From positions 41,756,651-41,820,650 of the forward strand of contig NC_065571.1 in NCBI RefSeq assembly GCF_937616625.2: DNA of 64,000 nt, in the 5' to 3' direction. The translations under genes were made by a program, and so were the position numbers. How positions within the stretch are numbered: position 1 is the first letter of the stretch; the number at the start of each line of letters is the position of its first letter. Source of the stretch: Mercurialis annua. Its lineage: Eukaryota; Streptophyta; Magnoliopsida; Malpighiales; Euphorbiaceae. Positions 24,228 through 35,660 of this stretch are shown here, piece after piece. Below the pieces are notes generated by a model. The model saw only the letters and a program-made list of their open reading frames with translations. It did no database searches and was not told the DNA's origin.

Positions 24228-25788
24228 ATGTTTGGGGAATGTAGTACATCAATTGTACCGGTGAATGGGGAATGTAGTACATATTGTCGTATATATACAA
24301 TTTGCTGGCTGAATAAACGAGCTAGCTAGCATAATGACCTCGAAATACAGTCTGATTTTAGCTTGAGCAAGAGAAATCTTGAAGTAAATTTATGGATCCT
24401 TAATCACAATGTAATTTCTTTTTGGAACAGCCTGCAGGCAGTAGAAATAATATTGCTGAAAATGATAGTGTTACTTAGGATTGCATATACTGATTTAAGA
24501 AAAGAAAAATTAAAAAGCACAACCTTAAGATCAGGGATGATTATCTGGCTTTTATTTGTCTCTTGCATCAATTGATTACATCCAAGTTTCATTTGATTTA
24601 CAATAGAATTCGCAAATAAAAGCTCAACCTTTCATTTTTTAACTAATTTGAACATTCGAAAGTTGGCCATTTCATCGCCATCTTAAAAATTTTGACACTT
24701 TTAGTCCAACGCCATAATCCGGCACCAAGTCGTTCATCGTAAAACTATCAAAACGTCATCATTCGCTGAAAATACCAAAAAAAAAAGATGAAGTTATGGG
24801 TTGCCAACTTTCAATTGTTGACATTAAATCGCTAAAAATATAAACGGATGGCTTTCATCTGCAAATAAACCTTCAGAAAGTTTTCAAATTGAAACAATTA
24901 ATTCAAAATTATTATTTCATTAGAAACTGCCTCAACTGGATATAACATTTAGTTATATTAAAATTCTAAATTATTCAAAATCCTAAATTGATTCCTAAAC
25001 TAAAATACTACTAAAATAGGGAAATTTTAAAATTAAAGAATAATATAGTAAAATAAGTACTTCAAAAACAGAGAAGTCATTTTCTGAAGGCCTAAACGGA
25101 ATAATTTGATAAAAAATATCTACTATCATATTCAAAGCTTGGTCGTATTTTTGAAAAAATTGAACCCTTAAAACACCCAAAACGAATTTTCCGAACGATG
25201 TCACCGACTGCAGAAATCAGAAAGGATTTATCTCTACTCCAACTCACAAAAACAAATACACTTTGGGACCAAATTTTTTGTGGGAGATCCTCTCATTATA
25301 AATCAATTAGTTGGTCTATTTCCAAGCAATGTAAGAATTCATTTTTAAAATTTCACACTTAAAACTCACAGTGTGAGCATTGCAAAAATGTGGGATTTGC
25401 CCATGAAACTCAATTATTGAGGAAGCTCTCAAGTAGTGTCTCACCCACTCCACAAGTTTATTTTGATCATCATCAACTAGAAAGCTACGCAAGTTGTGTA
25501 TAGTAACCGAACAGGGATGGGCTTTTCTGTGTCGTAAATAAAGTAGCAGCATGCATAGAATAGGGTTACCAAGTGTCTTTTCTATTATGTTCAGTGCCTT
25601 TGCAAACTTCAGTCTCTAGACATGCCCATTTCTTGTTCTTTGCATGTTTAGTACGTACAACCACTGCTCACTGCAATCTCTTGCCTTTGGACTCACTTCA
25701 TAAATTCTGTCCATTTTCTACTACTTGCATATGCATATACATAAAACATATTTTTTAGGTCAGAATTTTTTAAGATATTAGGCCTAAT
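24228..25788. other. No gene; AT-rich spacer
   Basis: Short frames at 24363-24575 (+), 24995-25204 (-), 25316-25552 (-) and 25573-25758 (+) have no recognisable motif. I see nothing further that can be supported. Confidence 0.45.
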
Positions 25789-26299
25789 ACGTAACTCGTC
25801 AATGAACATATATTAGTAAATTTATTATAATTATATCAATTTTTTAAATTAATATTAAATTAGTTAGGAATTTTAGTAAAAGTAAATATTATTCGGTTAT
25901 TAAATTTTATTTCATACTGAATTTATTCTTCTTTTAGTTTTATAATTACCATAATTAAATAATTAACTTAATTTTATTAATAATATCTTTAAAAATAATA
26001 AGATAGAAATTTAAATAATATTATATTAATCAAATACAGTGTTTGAATTTTGTAGTTCAATCAAACTAAAAGATAGGTATTTCTACTAATTTGGAGACAA
26101 TTTAGTTATTTTTTACATACTAAAATATAATTGGAGATAATTTAGCTATCTATTCTAATTAGGACTTTAATTACAATAGTAATTTAATTAAATAACTAAT
26201 TAATTAATACTATAAAACCTTTATTTAGTAGTAAACTGAAAAAGATTATTCAGTAAATTTGTTTGTCCCCCCCATCCGTGCTTTTATATATAGTATAGA
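25789..26299 (-). mobile_element. Non-autonomous Helitron, 3' end altered
   Basis: On the minus strand the 5' end TCTATACTATATATAAAAGC, preceded by host A, and the following several hundred bases (GGATGG, CCCC/GGGG run, AGTTTACTACTAAATAAAG, AAATTGTCTCCAAATTAGTA) match the Helitron at 58062-58578. Similarity stops at GACGAGTTACG, so the canonical 3' hairpin and CTAG end are missing. In their place is the palindrome TATTAGGCCTAATA (25776-25789). Confidence 0.75.
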
Positions 26300-26839
26300 T
26301 ATATATAAATTTTTCAAAAAACAATATCAATGGATAATGGACAAAAAAAATATGGATAGAAAAACTTTTAGAAAAATTTATGTATTTAATATAGCATGAG
26401 ATAATAAAAATAAATTATTTATTTATTAATTTTCTCTTACTTTACTTCCGATCAACAATTGATTAAATAAATAATTACTTAAGTTTTAATTAAACATTTT
26501 TAACTAAACAACAACATCATAATTTCAAATAATTTAGTTATTCTCGATTAAATTTCGCTACGAAAATTGATAGAAAACAAAAAAAATTGACATCAGGATT
26601 AACATGGTATAAAATAAATATTTTAAATATGTAATGAATTCGATTAAAAACATAATTAGTTAATTTGTTTTATGAATATCATAATGTTTAGATTATATTA
26701 AATTTGAAACAACAAATAACAACTATGACTAAATTAAATAATATATCCATAAAAAGTATTTTTATCTGTTTAATCGGTCAGTTTATAAATACCGAAAACT
26801 ATATCCATATTTCAATTGAAACATATTTTTTCTGATGTT

Positions 26840-27240
26840 TTTTTTTTTTCAGAAAATAACATATATAGAAGGAAACAGAAATTACATATAAATGTTGAAT
26901 CAAGAAACCAAACAACTAGCAGCTAATAACATATGACAATGAGATAACTTATGAGCTATTACAGTAAAACGACGATGAACCGAGTTGTATCGTGATTCTT
27001 GAAACCGAACTTTAAGATGCAATATATCCTGAAAAATAGCCCAAGCATGAGCAAGATGTAAGGTATTAGTGTTAATTGCTTGTGGTACTTTTAAGTCATC
27101 TCCTTCAAAAACCAAACGAATCCATTGCCTTGAGACTGCCCAAAGCATAGCTTCACTTAACGCCAAAACTTTCAAAATCCCATGATCCCAAATATGACGG
27201 AATAATACCAATGCCCTGAACAGAGCAAGAAGTAGAATTT
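26840..27240 (-). mobile_element. LINE-type retrotransposon 3' fragment with poly(A)
   Basis: On the minus strand an RNase H-like coding stretch (26900-27211) is followed by a short 3' region and an A13 run (plus-strand T run at about 26840-26852). A 5'-truncated copy with a 3' poly(A) tail is what LINE insertion leaves. A target duplication was not identified. The 5' limit is approximate. Confidence 0.55.
26900..27211 (-). pseudogene. RNase H-like domain (RVT_3) fragment
   Basis: The 103-codon frame reads ILKVLALSEAMLWAVSRQWI then RLVFEGDDLKVPQAIN, HAWAIFQDILHLKVRFQES and RRFTVIAHKLSH. This follows the plant RNase H-like pattern AEalAlreal.wA...g...v.vEgDs..vv.ain ... i..di..l...f.......VpR..N.vAH.lA. 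The catalytic E and D are seen (E in LALSEA, D in EGDD), but the N-terminal strand with the first catalytic Asp is missing. It is most likely the C-terminal domain of a LINE polyprotein; a domesticated single-domain gene is less likely. Confidence 0.65.
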
Positions 27241-29556
27241 GGCCGTAAAGAAAACATGTATTTGACCACTACAGAGTTTTTTCATCTTTAAAGAAAAGAT
27301 CTGATGAGTAAAGCCGAAGTGACAATCAGTTTCAGTTTAATTTTTGAGAAAATAACAAAAATATTCAAAAAGAGAAAGAAAATAACAAAAATGTTAAGTT
27401 TGCTGAAAAATTACATGAGCACCTAAAAAAGCTAAAAGTTTACATTTAATACCTTTCCAATGAGGATGCAACACATGGCACACCCAAAACAAATTATTTG
27501 TCACGCGCAGTCGCGCGTCAGTTTTTAAAAACTATTCAAATATGTATTATTTGTATGGAATATGTATCAAGAACATATCTGACTATTAGTTTTTTATATT
27601 TCTAAAATAAAGATAAATAAATAAATAAATTATTAATATGTATTATTTATGTGTTTCTTAGGTGTATGTATACTATATTTTAAATTAGAAGATATATGTA
27701 TCACGTGCTTTAATTAAAAGTTCACTCATCAAATAATATCAATAACATTTTGATATCATAAAAATAATAAGTTATAATTTTCTTAACTCAACTTTTATAA
27801 TATTTATCAACTTCATCAAATTTGTCGCCATTGGTTCTTTTTTTTATAAATGTATTTGAGCTTATTCTGACATGTATCAGATATGTATAACATATGTATC
27901 TGATATGTATTTAAGATGTATCTCGAAAACAGTCACATACTACTAATGAAACTTATTGAAAACAAATATTTCAAATACATCTATGAAACACATTTAATAT
28001 TTAATCTTATAATTATAAAAAAGTAACAATATAAAAAACGATATATACACATAAAATTATATAAATAATATATTTCAAATACATAAATAATACATATCAA
28101 ATATAATTTTAATAATACATATACTATGGCCAATTCAGACTGGAAATTTTCAAAATTATCCCCCTTTTGTTTGAGTACGGCTTTTATAATTCTTAATTAG
28201 CCTCTAATGCTATTAAATTTAGAACTGAAGATGAAGTCGATTCGCTGATAAAATATATATATAACTTGCCAACTTTATATCTCATAATAAATATATATAA
28301 AGTGCACAAAATCCATACACTTTTTAAATTGATGAAGCCAATCTCAATATGTTAATCACCCTTTTCATGACTTTCTTCAACGGTCAAACTACTTCTACTT
28401 ATACTATACAAAGTCAATCTATTCCCTCATCATTCTCAAATGCAATTGTTTTACACCAAATCGAACCAATCCCACAACCCGTCTTCAATTCCTTGAGAAT
28501 TTTAAATTTAATAGAAGAAAAAACCTTCATCTTCATCTTCAATTGTTAAACACTCTACATTATTTATGCATTGCTCCGCAAACTCTTCACGGCTGCTCGT
28601 TCCACAGAGACTACAAAAACACCAATTAGAGATTACAAATGAAATATTAGAGATAAATTAAGGGTAGATTTGGACTCACCAATTGAAAAGGGGAGAGGGT
28701 TTTTTCTGGCCTAGAACAAGGACAGACACGTCTAACTTCTTCACTTGGTTCATCAGTGTGGCTAGCCTTGGCCTTTAGATTAATAGTGCTTCTACTTCAA
28801 CCTGAGACATTAGATTCATCATAATTTAAGTGCCAAAATATATATTATTAAAATATAGTATATATAGAGAGACAAAAAAGATAGTCACATCTGAAAAATA
28901 CTCAATTCCATCACCATGCCCATCTTCAAAAAGAATGAATAAAATAAATAAATGGAGAATTAAAAAGAACAAAAAAAACTGATGAATTTTAGGTTATAAA
29001 AAAAGATGAGGTTTTGATTTAAGGAGTGAGGAATCAAAAAGAACGAAATAAATAAATAAATAGAGAATTAACAAGAATTAAAAAAAACTGATGAAAAGGT
29101 TAACAATGACTGGAAGAAATATGAAAATAGAAAGAGGAATAATGAAGAAGAAGCAACATGTGTTGATTTATGCAAAAAAAGATGAATCAAAGATATGACA
29201 GGTGGAAGGCTAGCATCAATTATATAAGAGATGTAATAATTTACCGTTTTTAGCTTATAAAAGTAAAGAAAAAGTTAGTATTGATAAAAAAAATTGGACA
29301 GCCTTAGGAAAAATATAAGAAAGGCCCGCCATTAGCCCATTTGTGTAATTTTCTCTTAATTTTTCGGTTACTACGAGTGGCTCATTTGATAGTCAAGAAG
29401 CCCTATTCGATGACTGTTCGTGCAGTATCATCATTTGATTATGAGAAAATTACACTTTATACCTCACTTTTCCTAAGACTATACATTAGTAACTCACATA
29501 TTCTTTTTATGCAAAAATTTCTCTATTATTTTTTTAACTTTACATTTATACCTTAT
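27241..29556. other. No gene; AT-rich spacer
   Basis: 27850-28110 is rich in repeated ATGTATCWGATATGTAT-like strings, a degenerate simple repeat. 27495-27520 holds a short GC-rich CACGCGCAGTCGCGCGTCAG. The frame at 28349-28549 (+) has no recognisable motif. Nothing else is supported. Confidence 0.45.
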
Positions 29557-29775
29557 TATTATTCCAATACTATTTTACCCTCGCAATTCTTTAGTAAAAA
29601 TCTTCTTTTTGCAGGAGCCTTTTTTGCCACACTTTTCTTGTTGGAACCCTCAATCTTTTCCGTCTTGATTTTCACTCCACTTTTCCTTCTTAGCTCCATC
29701 TGTTTTAGAAGTTCCTCTAAGTCAGCCTTAGTTGGTTCATCTGAGTCCTTCTTCAGATTCAGAGGCTAAACCTTT
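29557..29775 (-). pseudogene. Unidentified coding-like fragment, charged
   Basis: The minus strand reads a K/E-rich stretch: LKKDSDEPTKADLEELLKQM, then ELRRKSGVKIKTEKIEGSNK and KSVAKKAPAKRR, to a stop. Just upstream (29776-29890) the same strand is rich in ESKEESDTEES-like sequence, but across frame breaks. It has coding composition and may be the end of a chromatin-type or transposon protein. I do not recognise it. It directly abuts an LTR end at 29901. Confidence 0.3.
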
Positions 29776-29900
29776 GCCTTTAGCAGATTTGAAACCTCCT
29801 CAACAGAAGATGATTCAGTGTCAGGAATCTCTTCTTCTTCTAATTCCTGATCCTTTTGGACTCCTCTGTGTCACTTTCTTCCTTAGACTCAGCCAGCTCA

Positions 29901-30070
29901 TGTCACGACCCAAAATTTTAGGTCGAGACCGGCGCTAGATAATGTGAGTGCTTGTTCCGAAACCCGTAATAAGTCTAAAACTGCTATAAATTTTTTTCGC
30001 ATTAGCTTCCCATGAATTTAAAATTGTAATACTATAAAACTTACTCACATACTAAACTAGTTAGTATCTA
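29901..30070 (-). mobile_element. 3' end of a gypsy-type LTR, minus strand
   Basis: TGTCACGACCCAAAATTTTA followed by GACCGGCGCTAG and CCGAAACCCGTAATAAG is the reverse complement of the right end shared by the LTRs ending at 2729, 34696 and 41727. Only about 170 bases are recognisable, so the copy is truncated. Confidence 0.6.
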
Positions 30071-30338
30071 ATTCTAATTTTTATTTTCTTATTTAAGAAT
30101 TTTATTAAAACAAACTATTAGAATAGGCAAATTTATAATGTGATTTTGTCCCACAATATTTACGGAGTGGGAGGTGGGTGTGCCTTCACCTATATATAAA
30201 AAAAAAGCACTCTCCCATTCTCATACATCTCATTTCATACAAATTAGTTTAAATAACTTTTAAGAGTAATTGATCCTGAAGATCACTGAATTTTTGAGTT
30301 TTTTCATTTTAGTCACTAAACTATTTTTTTTATCTTCA

Positions 30339-31162
30339 GAACAAAGGATCACTTTATCCCTTAAACTTGGCACAAAGTATCAAAAACGTCCAAATTAGCG
30401 AAACCGGATCGCTTTTACCCTGAACTTGGCAAAACCGTCTCAAAAACCTCCCTACGCTTACTGGGCATCTTAATTGGAGAGTGGATTTTTAATTATTTAT
30501 TATTACTCTAATTAATCATACTTAAATATCAATTAACTCCTAATTAATCTAGGGGCCTTTTTGAACCTTTTTCAAAAAACATCAATTTTCTTTTTCAAAT
30601 TTCCGACGAGCTATTCCTCGCAGGAGAAGAAGAGTTGCTGCTCCTCGGAGGAGCAGCAGCTCCGGTGTCTGTTCTTCAGAACAGACACAGGGTCTGTTCT
30701 TCAAGAACAGATCCATGGGGTCTGTTCTTGAGGAAGAAGAACAGACCCCTAGGTCTGTAAATTTAAAAAAAAAAATTAAAAAAAATTAATTTTTTTGTTA
30801 AAAATATAAATTTGAAGGTTAATTTGTTTTATATATGAAATTTGTGGTCTAATTTGTTATATAAAATTTTAAATTATAAGGATTAATTTTTATTTTCTTT
30901 AAATTATTAGGTATTAATTTAAAATGTTCAAACACAATAAGGACTATTATTTAAACTTTTTTTTTATCAAAAACCACCTTAGAAAACCGAAACCACCATC
31001 AAAACTCGGAGAGTGTATCTCACTCTCTTGTGTGAGAGGGGGGGGGGGGGGGGGGGGTTGTACCATTTTTGACAAGTTCAGGGTAAAAGTGATCATGTTT
31101 TGCTAATTTGGATGTTTTTGATACTTTGTGCCATGTTCGGGGGTTAAAGTGATCCTTCGTTC
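30339..31162. mobile_element. Mutator-like element with central hairpin array (element A)
   Basis: The element is 824 bp. The left end GAACAAAGGATCACTTTATC, then CTTGGCACAAAGTATCAAAA, is matched by the right end in inverted form over about 100 bases. The flanks TTTATCTTCA (30329-30338) and TTTATTTTCA (31163-31172) agree in 9 of 10. The centre (30637-30749) holds four consecutive hairpins. A G20 run lies at 31038-31057. The sequence is homologous, in opposite orientation, to the element at 60348-61185. No ORF is shared between the two. Confidence 0.8.
30637..30749. repeat. Array of four hairpins in element A
   Basis: In order: GCTGCTCCTC with its complement (30637-30657, 10-bp stem, 1-base loop); TGTCTGTTCT / AGAACAGACA (30666-30687, perfect 10-bp stem); GGTCTGTTCTT with its near-complement (30691-30713); and GGGGTCTGTTCTT with its complement (30717-30749). 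The last three share the GTCTGTTCTT stem. The tract is GC-richer than the arms. Confidence 0.8.
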
Positions 31163-33390
31163 TTTATTTTCATCACTGAACTTTCATTTTTTTTTTTCAT
31201 TTTGGTATTTTCCGGCCAAAAATGCTTAGGTGGCACTCGGAATTAATTTTTTTTAATCTGCAAACTTGCCATATATGCATTATTTGATTTAAAAATTTAT
31301 TTTCAAAGTGAAATTATGTATAAATTTTCAAAGTAAAACTTGTAAAATTCGATTGTCACATGTCAACTTCCGGCTGCCACCTAAGCTGTAATACTCCGTA
31401 TGTCTGACGTTGCCAAAGTAAGCAACGTGCCTAAATTTAAATAGTTAAAGCGGCCGGAAAAGGAATTATCGGAAAATAATTAAATAAAAGAAGACCCGAG
31501 TAGGTCGATATTGAGATTTTAATAAGAAAATCTCAATATTAAAATTCCATAAAGGAAATGGGATTATACTCAAAAAGGAAAATATGAAAAGGTGGATAAA
31601 GTGCACTTAAACTCGAAAATTGGAAAATAAGGCTTTAATTCCCGAAAAATAGAAATATAATATATTATTGACGGGAATTAGTATTAATAAAAATAATATC
31701 GATAAATTGATTATCGATAAGTATTAAAATGAGAATTGGACGAAAAAGTTGGAAAAAGTACATTTTAGCTCAAAATGGAATTTGAGCGCTTTTAGCCGAA
31801 AATTGCTAAAATAAACTATCGGAAATAGAAATATGAGATATTAAGTTGATATTATTGATTTGGATATAAATAATACAAGATTTATCGTGTTCGAACGATT
31901 AAGCGATCGACATACTAAATTGGACAAAAGAAAAGTTAGAAGTTAGAGGTTGAGGAGGTGGCAAACTCAAGGACTAAAAGAGACTTTTGCCTCACCTATT
32001 TAAGCCACTTGCATATGAGTTTAAAACTCAGAAAATACCATATTCTCAGCCAAGAAATAGATCAAATTCGTCATCTTCATCAAGTTCATGGAAGAAAGTT
32101 TCAAAGTGTGATATCTTCTTCGTTTGAGGTCCGATTGAGATTCTTACGGCCACGGAACGGGGACGGAAATCTCTACACATCTACACCTATAAATCAAGGT
32201 GAGAAGATCAGATTTTCATTAAGGTTTATGGGTATAATTTCGGGTTTGATTGATTAATTAGGGGTTTTGTATAATTGATGTTCATAGGTTATTGTGAGCT
32301 TGTGTTAAGGATTTTGATGGTGATTCTTGGAGCTAGGACCATTCGGTTTGATGAACAATCAAGGTGAGCCTTCAAAACCGAAATTAGCTAGGTTTTGTTG
32401 ATGAATCTTGATGATGATTTGGTTTTGTATTCGGCAAAGATATAGGATTCAAGTGTTGAGAATCATGTTGTTATGCTTGATTATTGATTGAATTTTTAAC
32501 ATGACTACTTAAGATTTCAGCTATGGTTAAGGTTAGGTGTATAAGAGTTAAAATGATAAGTACATGATTTGATTAAGAGTCATTAGGGCTGAATTAGAGT
32601 TGAAATTGATTGAGTAACGTTGAATGAAAATTTGGATGGAAAATGATGGTAGTATTCGGCCTAGGTAAGAAATCAATGTTCAAATGAGTTTAAGTTGATG
32701 ATAATGGCATGAATAGAGGCTGAATTAAATGGTATAATGTTGCGTATATAGACTTTTAATCGACCAAAACGTTAAAGAGATAACTTGAGAATTTGACGAT
32801 GTTGCTGGAATTAATACGCTGCGGAATAGCCATATTCTCAGGGCAATATCTCGAGCTATATAGCTCCAAATTAAGTTCCGTTTGTTGGTACGGAAATTTA
32901 AGAATGTCGTCTATAAATGTCTAAGTATAAGTTTCTGCTAGTTAGGCCTTTAAGTGGCTCAAATAAATCAGAACATTATGTCGCGCATAGCAGTTCTGAA
33001 ATTTAGGACAGCCCTAAGTTATTAACTTCGGAGCCAAATTCTGACACTTTCGGGTGCTAATCTCAGTCCGAGACCTAAACGAAAGTTGTAGGCGACGTTT
33101 TGAACATTAAGAATATCAATTTTGTTTAGGGGTTGGACTGTTATAGGTAAACGGTTTCGATAGCCGAAGTTGGCTAGAAACCTAATTTATGGATTAATTA
33201 ACTATAGTTAGATTTTTATTAATTCGAGCTATTATCGAATTTACGTAGACTCGGCGAGGCAAATATCAACGGAACTTGGAGCGTAAAGGACGCGGCATCC
33301 CTTTGCTATTATCGAAGTTTATGGATAGCAAGCGGTGAGTATATTTTACTTACTTTTATTATCGTATTAAAAACTATTTTATATATACTA

Positions 33391-33392
33391 TA

Positions 33393-33439
<47 letters not shown>
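33391..33439. repeat. (TTA)n microsatellite
   Basis: About 16 uninterrupted ATT/TTA triplets lie inside the solo LTR. Confidence 0.9.
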
Positions 33440-33440
<1 letters not shown>

Positions 33441-33783
33441 ATGCATCGCATAAATTATACTATTTGATTTTATTGAATTGTTTTTATTGGATTGAATTAC
33501 ATTTAAATTGTTTGTCTATGGATTAACTTGTTTGATGTATGAATTGTATTACTTTGCTTAAGACTTGTCGATTATTTGCTAATGTGAATTTGTATACGAT
33601 CCGAAGAAACAAGCTACCTATTGGGCGTCAATAGGCCGTGTGATCACCGGTTTTTATAAGAGTCTAGATATTCGTAAATAGAAACTTTGATATGAGCTCA
33701 TTATATGTTGATCATATTTATAATTATGAAATGGAATATGTTTGGGTATCGGAAAGGAGGATTATAATTTTGGCAGATACGAG

Positions 33784-33945
33784 GTAACTCGGTCGAACTA
33801 TCTCGGGACCTGTATCTGGTGGGTAACTCGGTCGAACTATGTCGGGACTCACACCTTGGGATTAAGCAGTGGCATGAGTAACTCGGTTGAACTATCTCGG
33901 GACTATGCCACGTGGTAGCGGTAGCTCGGTCGAACTATCTCAGGA
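33784..33945. repeat. Four tandem ~46-bp units in the solo LTR
   Basis: Units starting near 33784, 33832, 33878 and 33921 share GTAACTCGGTCGAACTATCT followed by CGGGAC. Spacing is 48, 46 and 43 bases. A related single motif (AACTCGGTTAAAGTAACC) is at about 40900 in the other solo LTR, and ACTCGGTNGATTAAG motifs occur at 1190-1240 and 2000-2060. Confidence 0.75.
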
Positions 33946-35214
33946 CCGTACCACTTGGATTAAAATGATTTGAATCGAATACGATACGGATTAGGAAAGG
34001 TTAAGGAGTTTAAGATTAAGGTTTCGTTCGGATCAAATACTTGTCTTAAGTGAACTGTTTGTAGTCGCTGTGATTGTATATGTTGGAATTGTTTGAAAAT
34101 ATGATTGTATGTGTATTTTAAAAAAAAATGTTTTAAATGCGATGCTTATTTTGATAATATGGTACGTAAAGTATAACTCACTCAGCTTAATAGCTGACCC
34201 CCCCCCCCCCCCAATAGTGTGTTTTTCAGGTACCTAGATTCTAGACGTGGTTAGAAGTCCGTCTTTAACCGGAAGTTCCTTTAGCTATGTACATTCCCGA
34301 CTTCCGTTGCAGTAGTGTGATGTCTGACCAGTGTCGTGGCCTATTACAGCAGTGAAATTTTATATGGTTTATAGTTGTTGTCTGTAGTGTACATGTTGGT
34401 CTGGATACGATAGTTATGTATTGTACCACGGAGGTAAATTCCCGTGATGTAATTTCGACATAGTGGTTTATGCCGGGCTAGTACGTACATGATACGGAAA
34501 CGATAAGTCCGAGCACGTTGTATGGTTTTACCATTGCATATAAATGTATCTTTGTTTAAATGCTGCGTTTGTAAAGTCATTATATGATTGTTTATTTGCG
34601 AAATATTTTTAGTGAATTTCAGGCTTGCTACGGGTTTCGGAACTACAATTCTCATTCCTTAGCGCCAGTCGCGGCCCTCGATTTTGGGTCGTGACATAAG
34701 CATTTTTGGCCTGAAATACCAAAATGAAAAAAAATGAAAGTTCAGTGATCAAAATGAAAAGAAAAATAGTTAAGTGACTCAAATGAAAAAACTCGAAAGT
34801 TCAGTGATCTTCATAATCAATTACCCAACTTCTAAAGGTTTTGGTTTGTTTTTTTCTCTCGGTTTGTAATTTTTTACAAATATTAATGGAATAGTTTTAC
34901 AAATATTATTTTCTATAAATCATTTACCAAAAAATATTATTTTCTATAATAGTTTATAAATAGTAGTTATAATTTTTTTTAACCCCCAAAAAATTCTGAC
35001 TCCGTCCCTGCTGATGAGAAGAATCATACTAGCCAGCCTTATATATATACCTTATTATGGATAGTGAATTCCTGAAGCCTTTTCTGGTTGTTCATTTGAA
35101 GTATGTTCTTCTTTGCAGATTGAACCTTGATGTACTTGGATACTTAATGATTTATTACTTAGCAATCTCTACTTTCTTATTGAAATTAAATTCCCGCTTA
35201 ACTTTATATGTTTT

Positions 35215-35660
35215 AGGAGTATTGGTAAAATAAATTCCAACATTTCATGTTTGTAGCGATTTAATCTCAATGTTCAAAACGTTATAAAACAAATTTCGAC
35301 CATTTTCTCTTTTGCATTTAGATGTCTAATTTTAGTTTTCAACCATTTTTTGTCTATGTGGAATGTCAGGTTATGGACAATGAGGCATACTTCACGATGC
35401 AGTTGTTTTCTTCGAATTTTCTTTAAATAAAACTGTGTCGTTTTTAACAAAACGAAACCGATTTGTTTTTAATAAAAAAAGTACTAGTTCTTTTTTTTTA
35501 AATTCGCCCCCTTCGGGTTCCGGCCGCATATTCTTTCTGAAAAATAAAATGGTGCCAAAAAATACAAAAAAAATATAGAAATTTGTTTTGTAACGTTTCG
35601 CACATTGAGATTAAATAGCTACAAACATGAAATGTTTGGATTTGTTTTTCTATTACTCCT
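35215..35660. mobile_element. MITE-like element with terminal inverted repeats
   Basis: Left AGGAGTATTGGTAAAATAAA, then CCAACATTTCATGTTTGTAG, is inverted at the right end (reverse complement AGGAGTAATAGAAAAACAAA, CCAAACATTTCATGTTTGTA). The inverted repeat is about 85 bases and the element 446 bp. The centre has a GC-rich CCCCCTTCGGGTTCCGGCCG at about 35507-35527. Target duplication is unclear. Confidence 0.65.

Larger units (their letters stand above)
31387..34696 (+). mobile_element. Solo LTR of a giant-LTR gypsy-type family (3.3 kb)
   Basis: It begins TGTAATACTCCGTATG and ends TTTTGGGTCGTGACA. Both sides carry the identical 5-bp target duplication TAAGC (31382-31386 and 34697-34701). There is no interior coding region, so it is a solo LTR left by recombination. 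It shares with 39239-41727 the block GCTACCTATTGGGYGTCAAT then AGGCYGTGTGATCAC, the AATCAAGGT site, and the GCTACGGG...AGCGCC right end. The short frame at 31958-32257 is open but unrecognised. It includes a (TTA)n microsatellite, a C14 run and a tandem repeat. Confidence 0.85.
30264..34826. mobile_element. Mutator-like MITE carrying two nested insertions
   Basis: The left arm GAGTAATTGATCCTGAAGAT and the reverse complement of the right arm GGGTAATTGATTATGAAGAT begin terminal inverted repeats that run through CACTGAACTTTCATTTTTTT and GGCCAAAAATGCTTA. The flanks AACTTTTAA (30255-30263) and AACTTCTAA (34827-34835) agree in 8 of 9. The original element was about 414 bp. Its left arm is split by another Mutator-like element (30339-31162) and its right part by a 3.3-kb solo LTR (31387-34696). 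Confidence 0.75.

Noticed and set aside
29341..29769. 142-codon plus-strand frame rich in F, L, I and S
   Set aside because: It overlaps the K/E-rich minus-strand reading. Its composition is what the complement of such sequence gives, and no domain is visible.
30637..30749. Regularly spaced short repeats resembling a CRISPR array
   Set aside because: This is a plant nuclear context; the units are palindromes with no spacers of constant length, and they sit within a bounded transposon.
31958..32257. 99-codon plus-strand frame in the 3.3-kb LTR
   Set aside because: It has no recognisable motif and is not conserved as an open frame in the 2.5-kb LTR of the same family.
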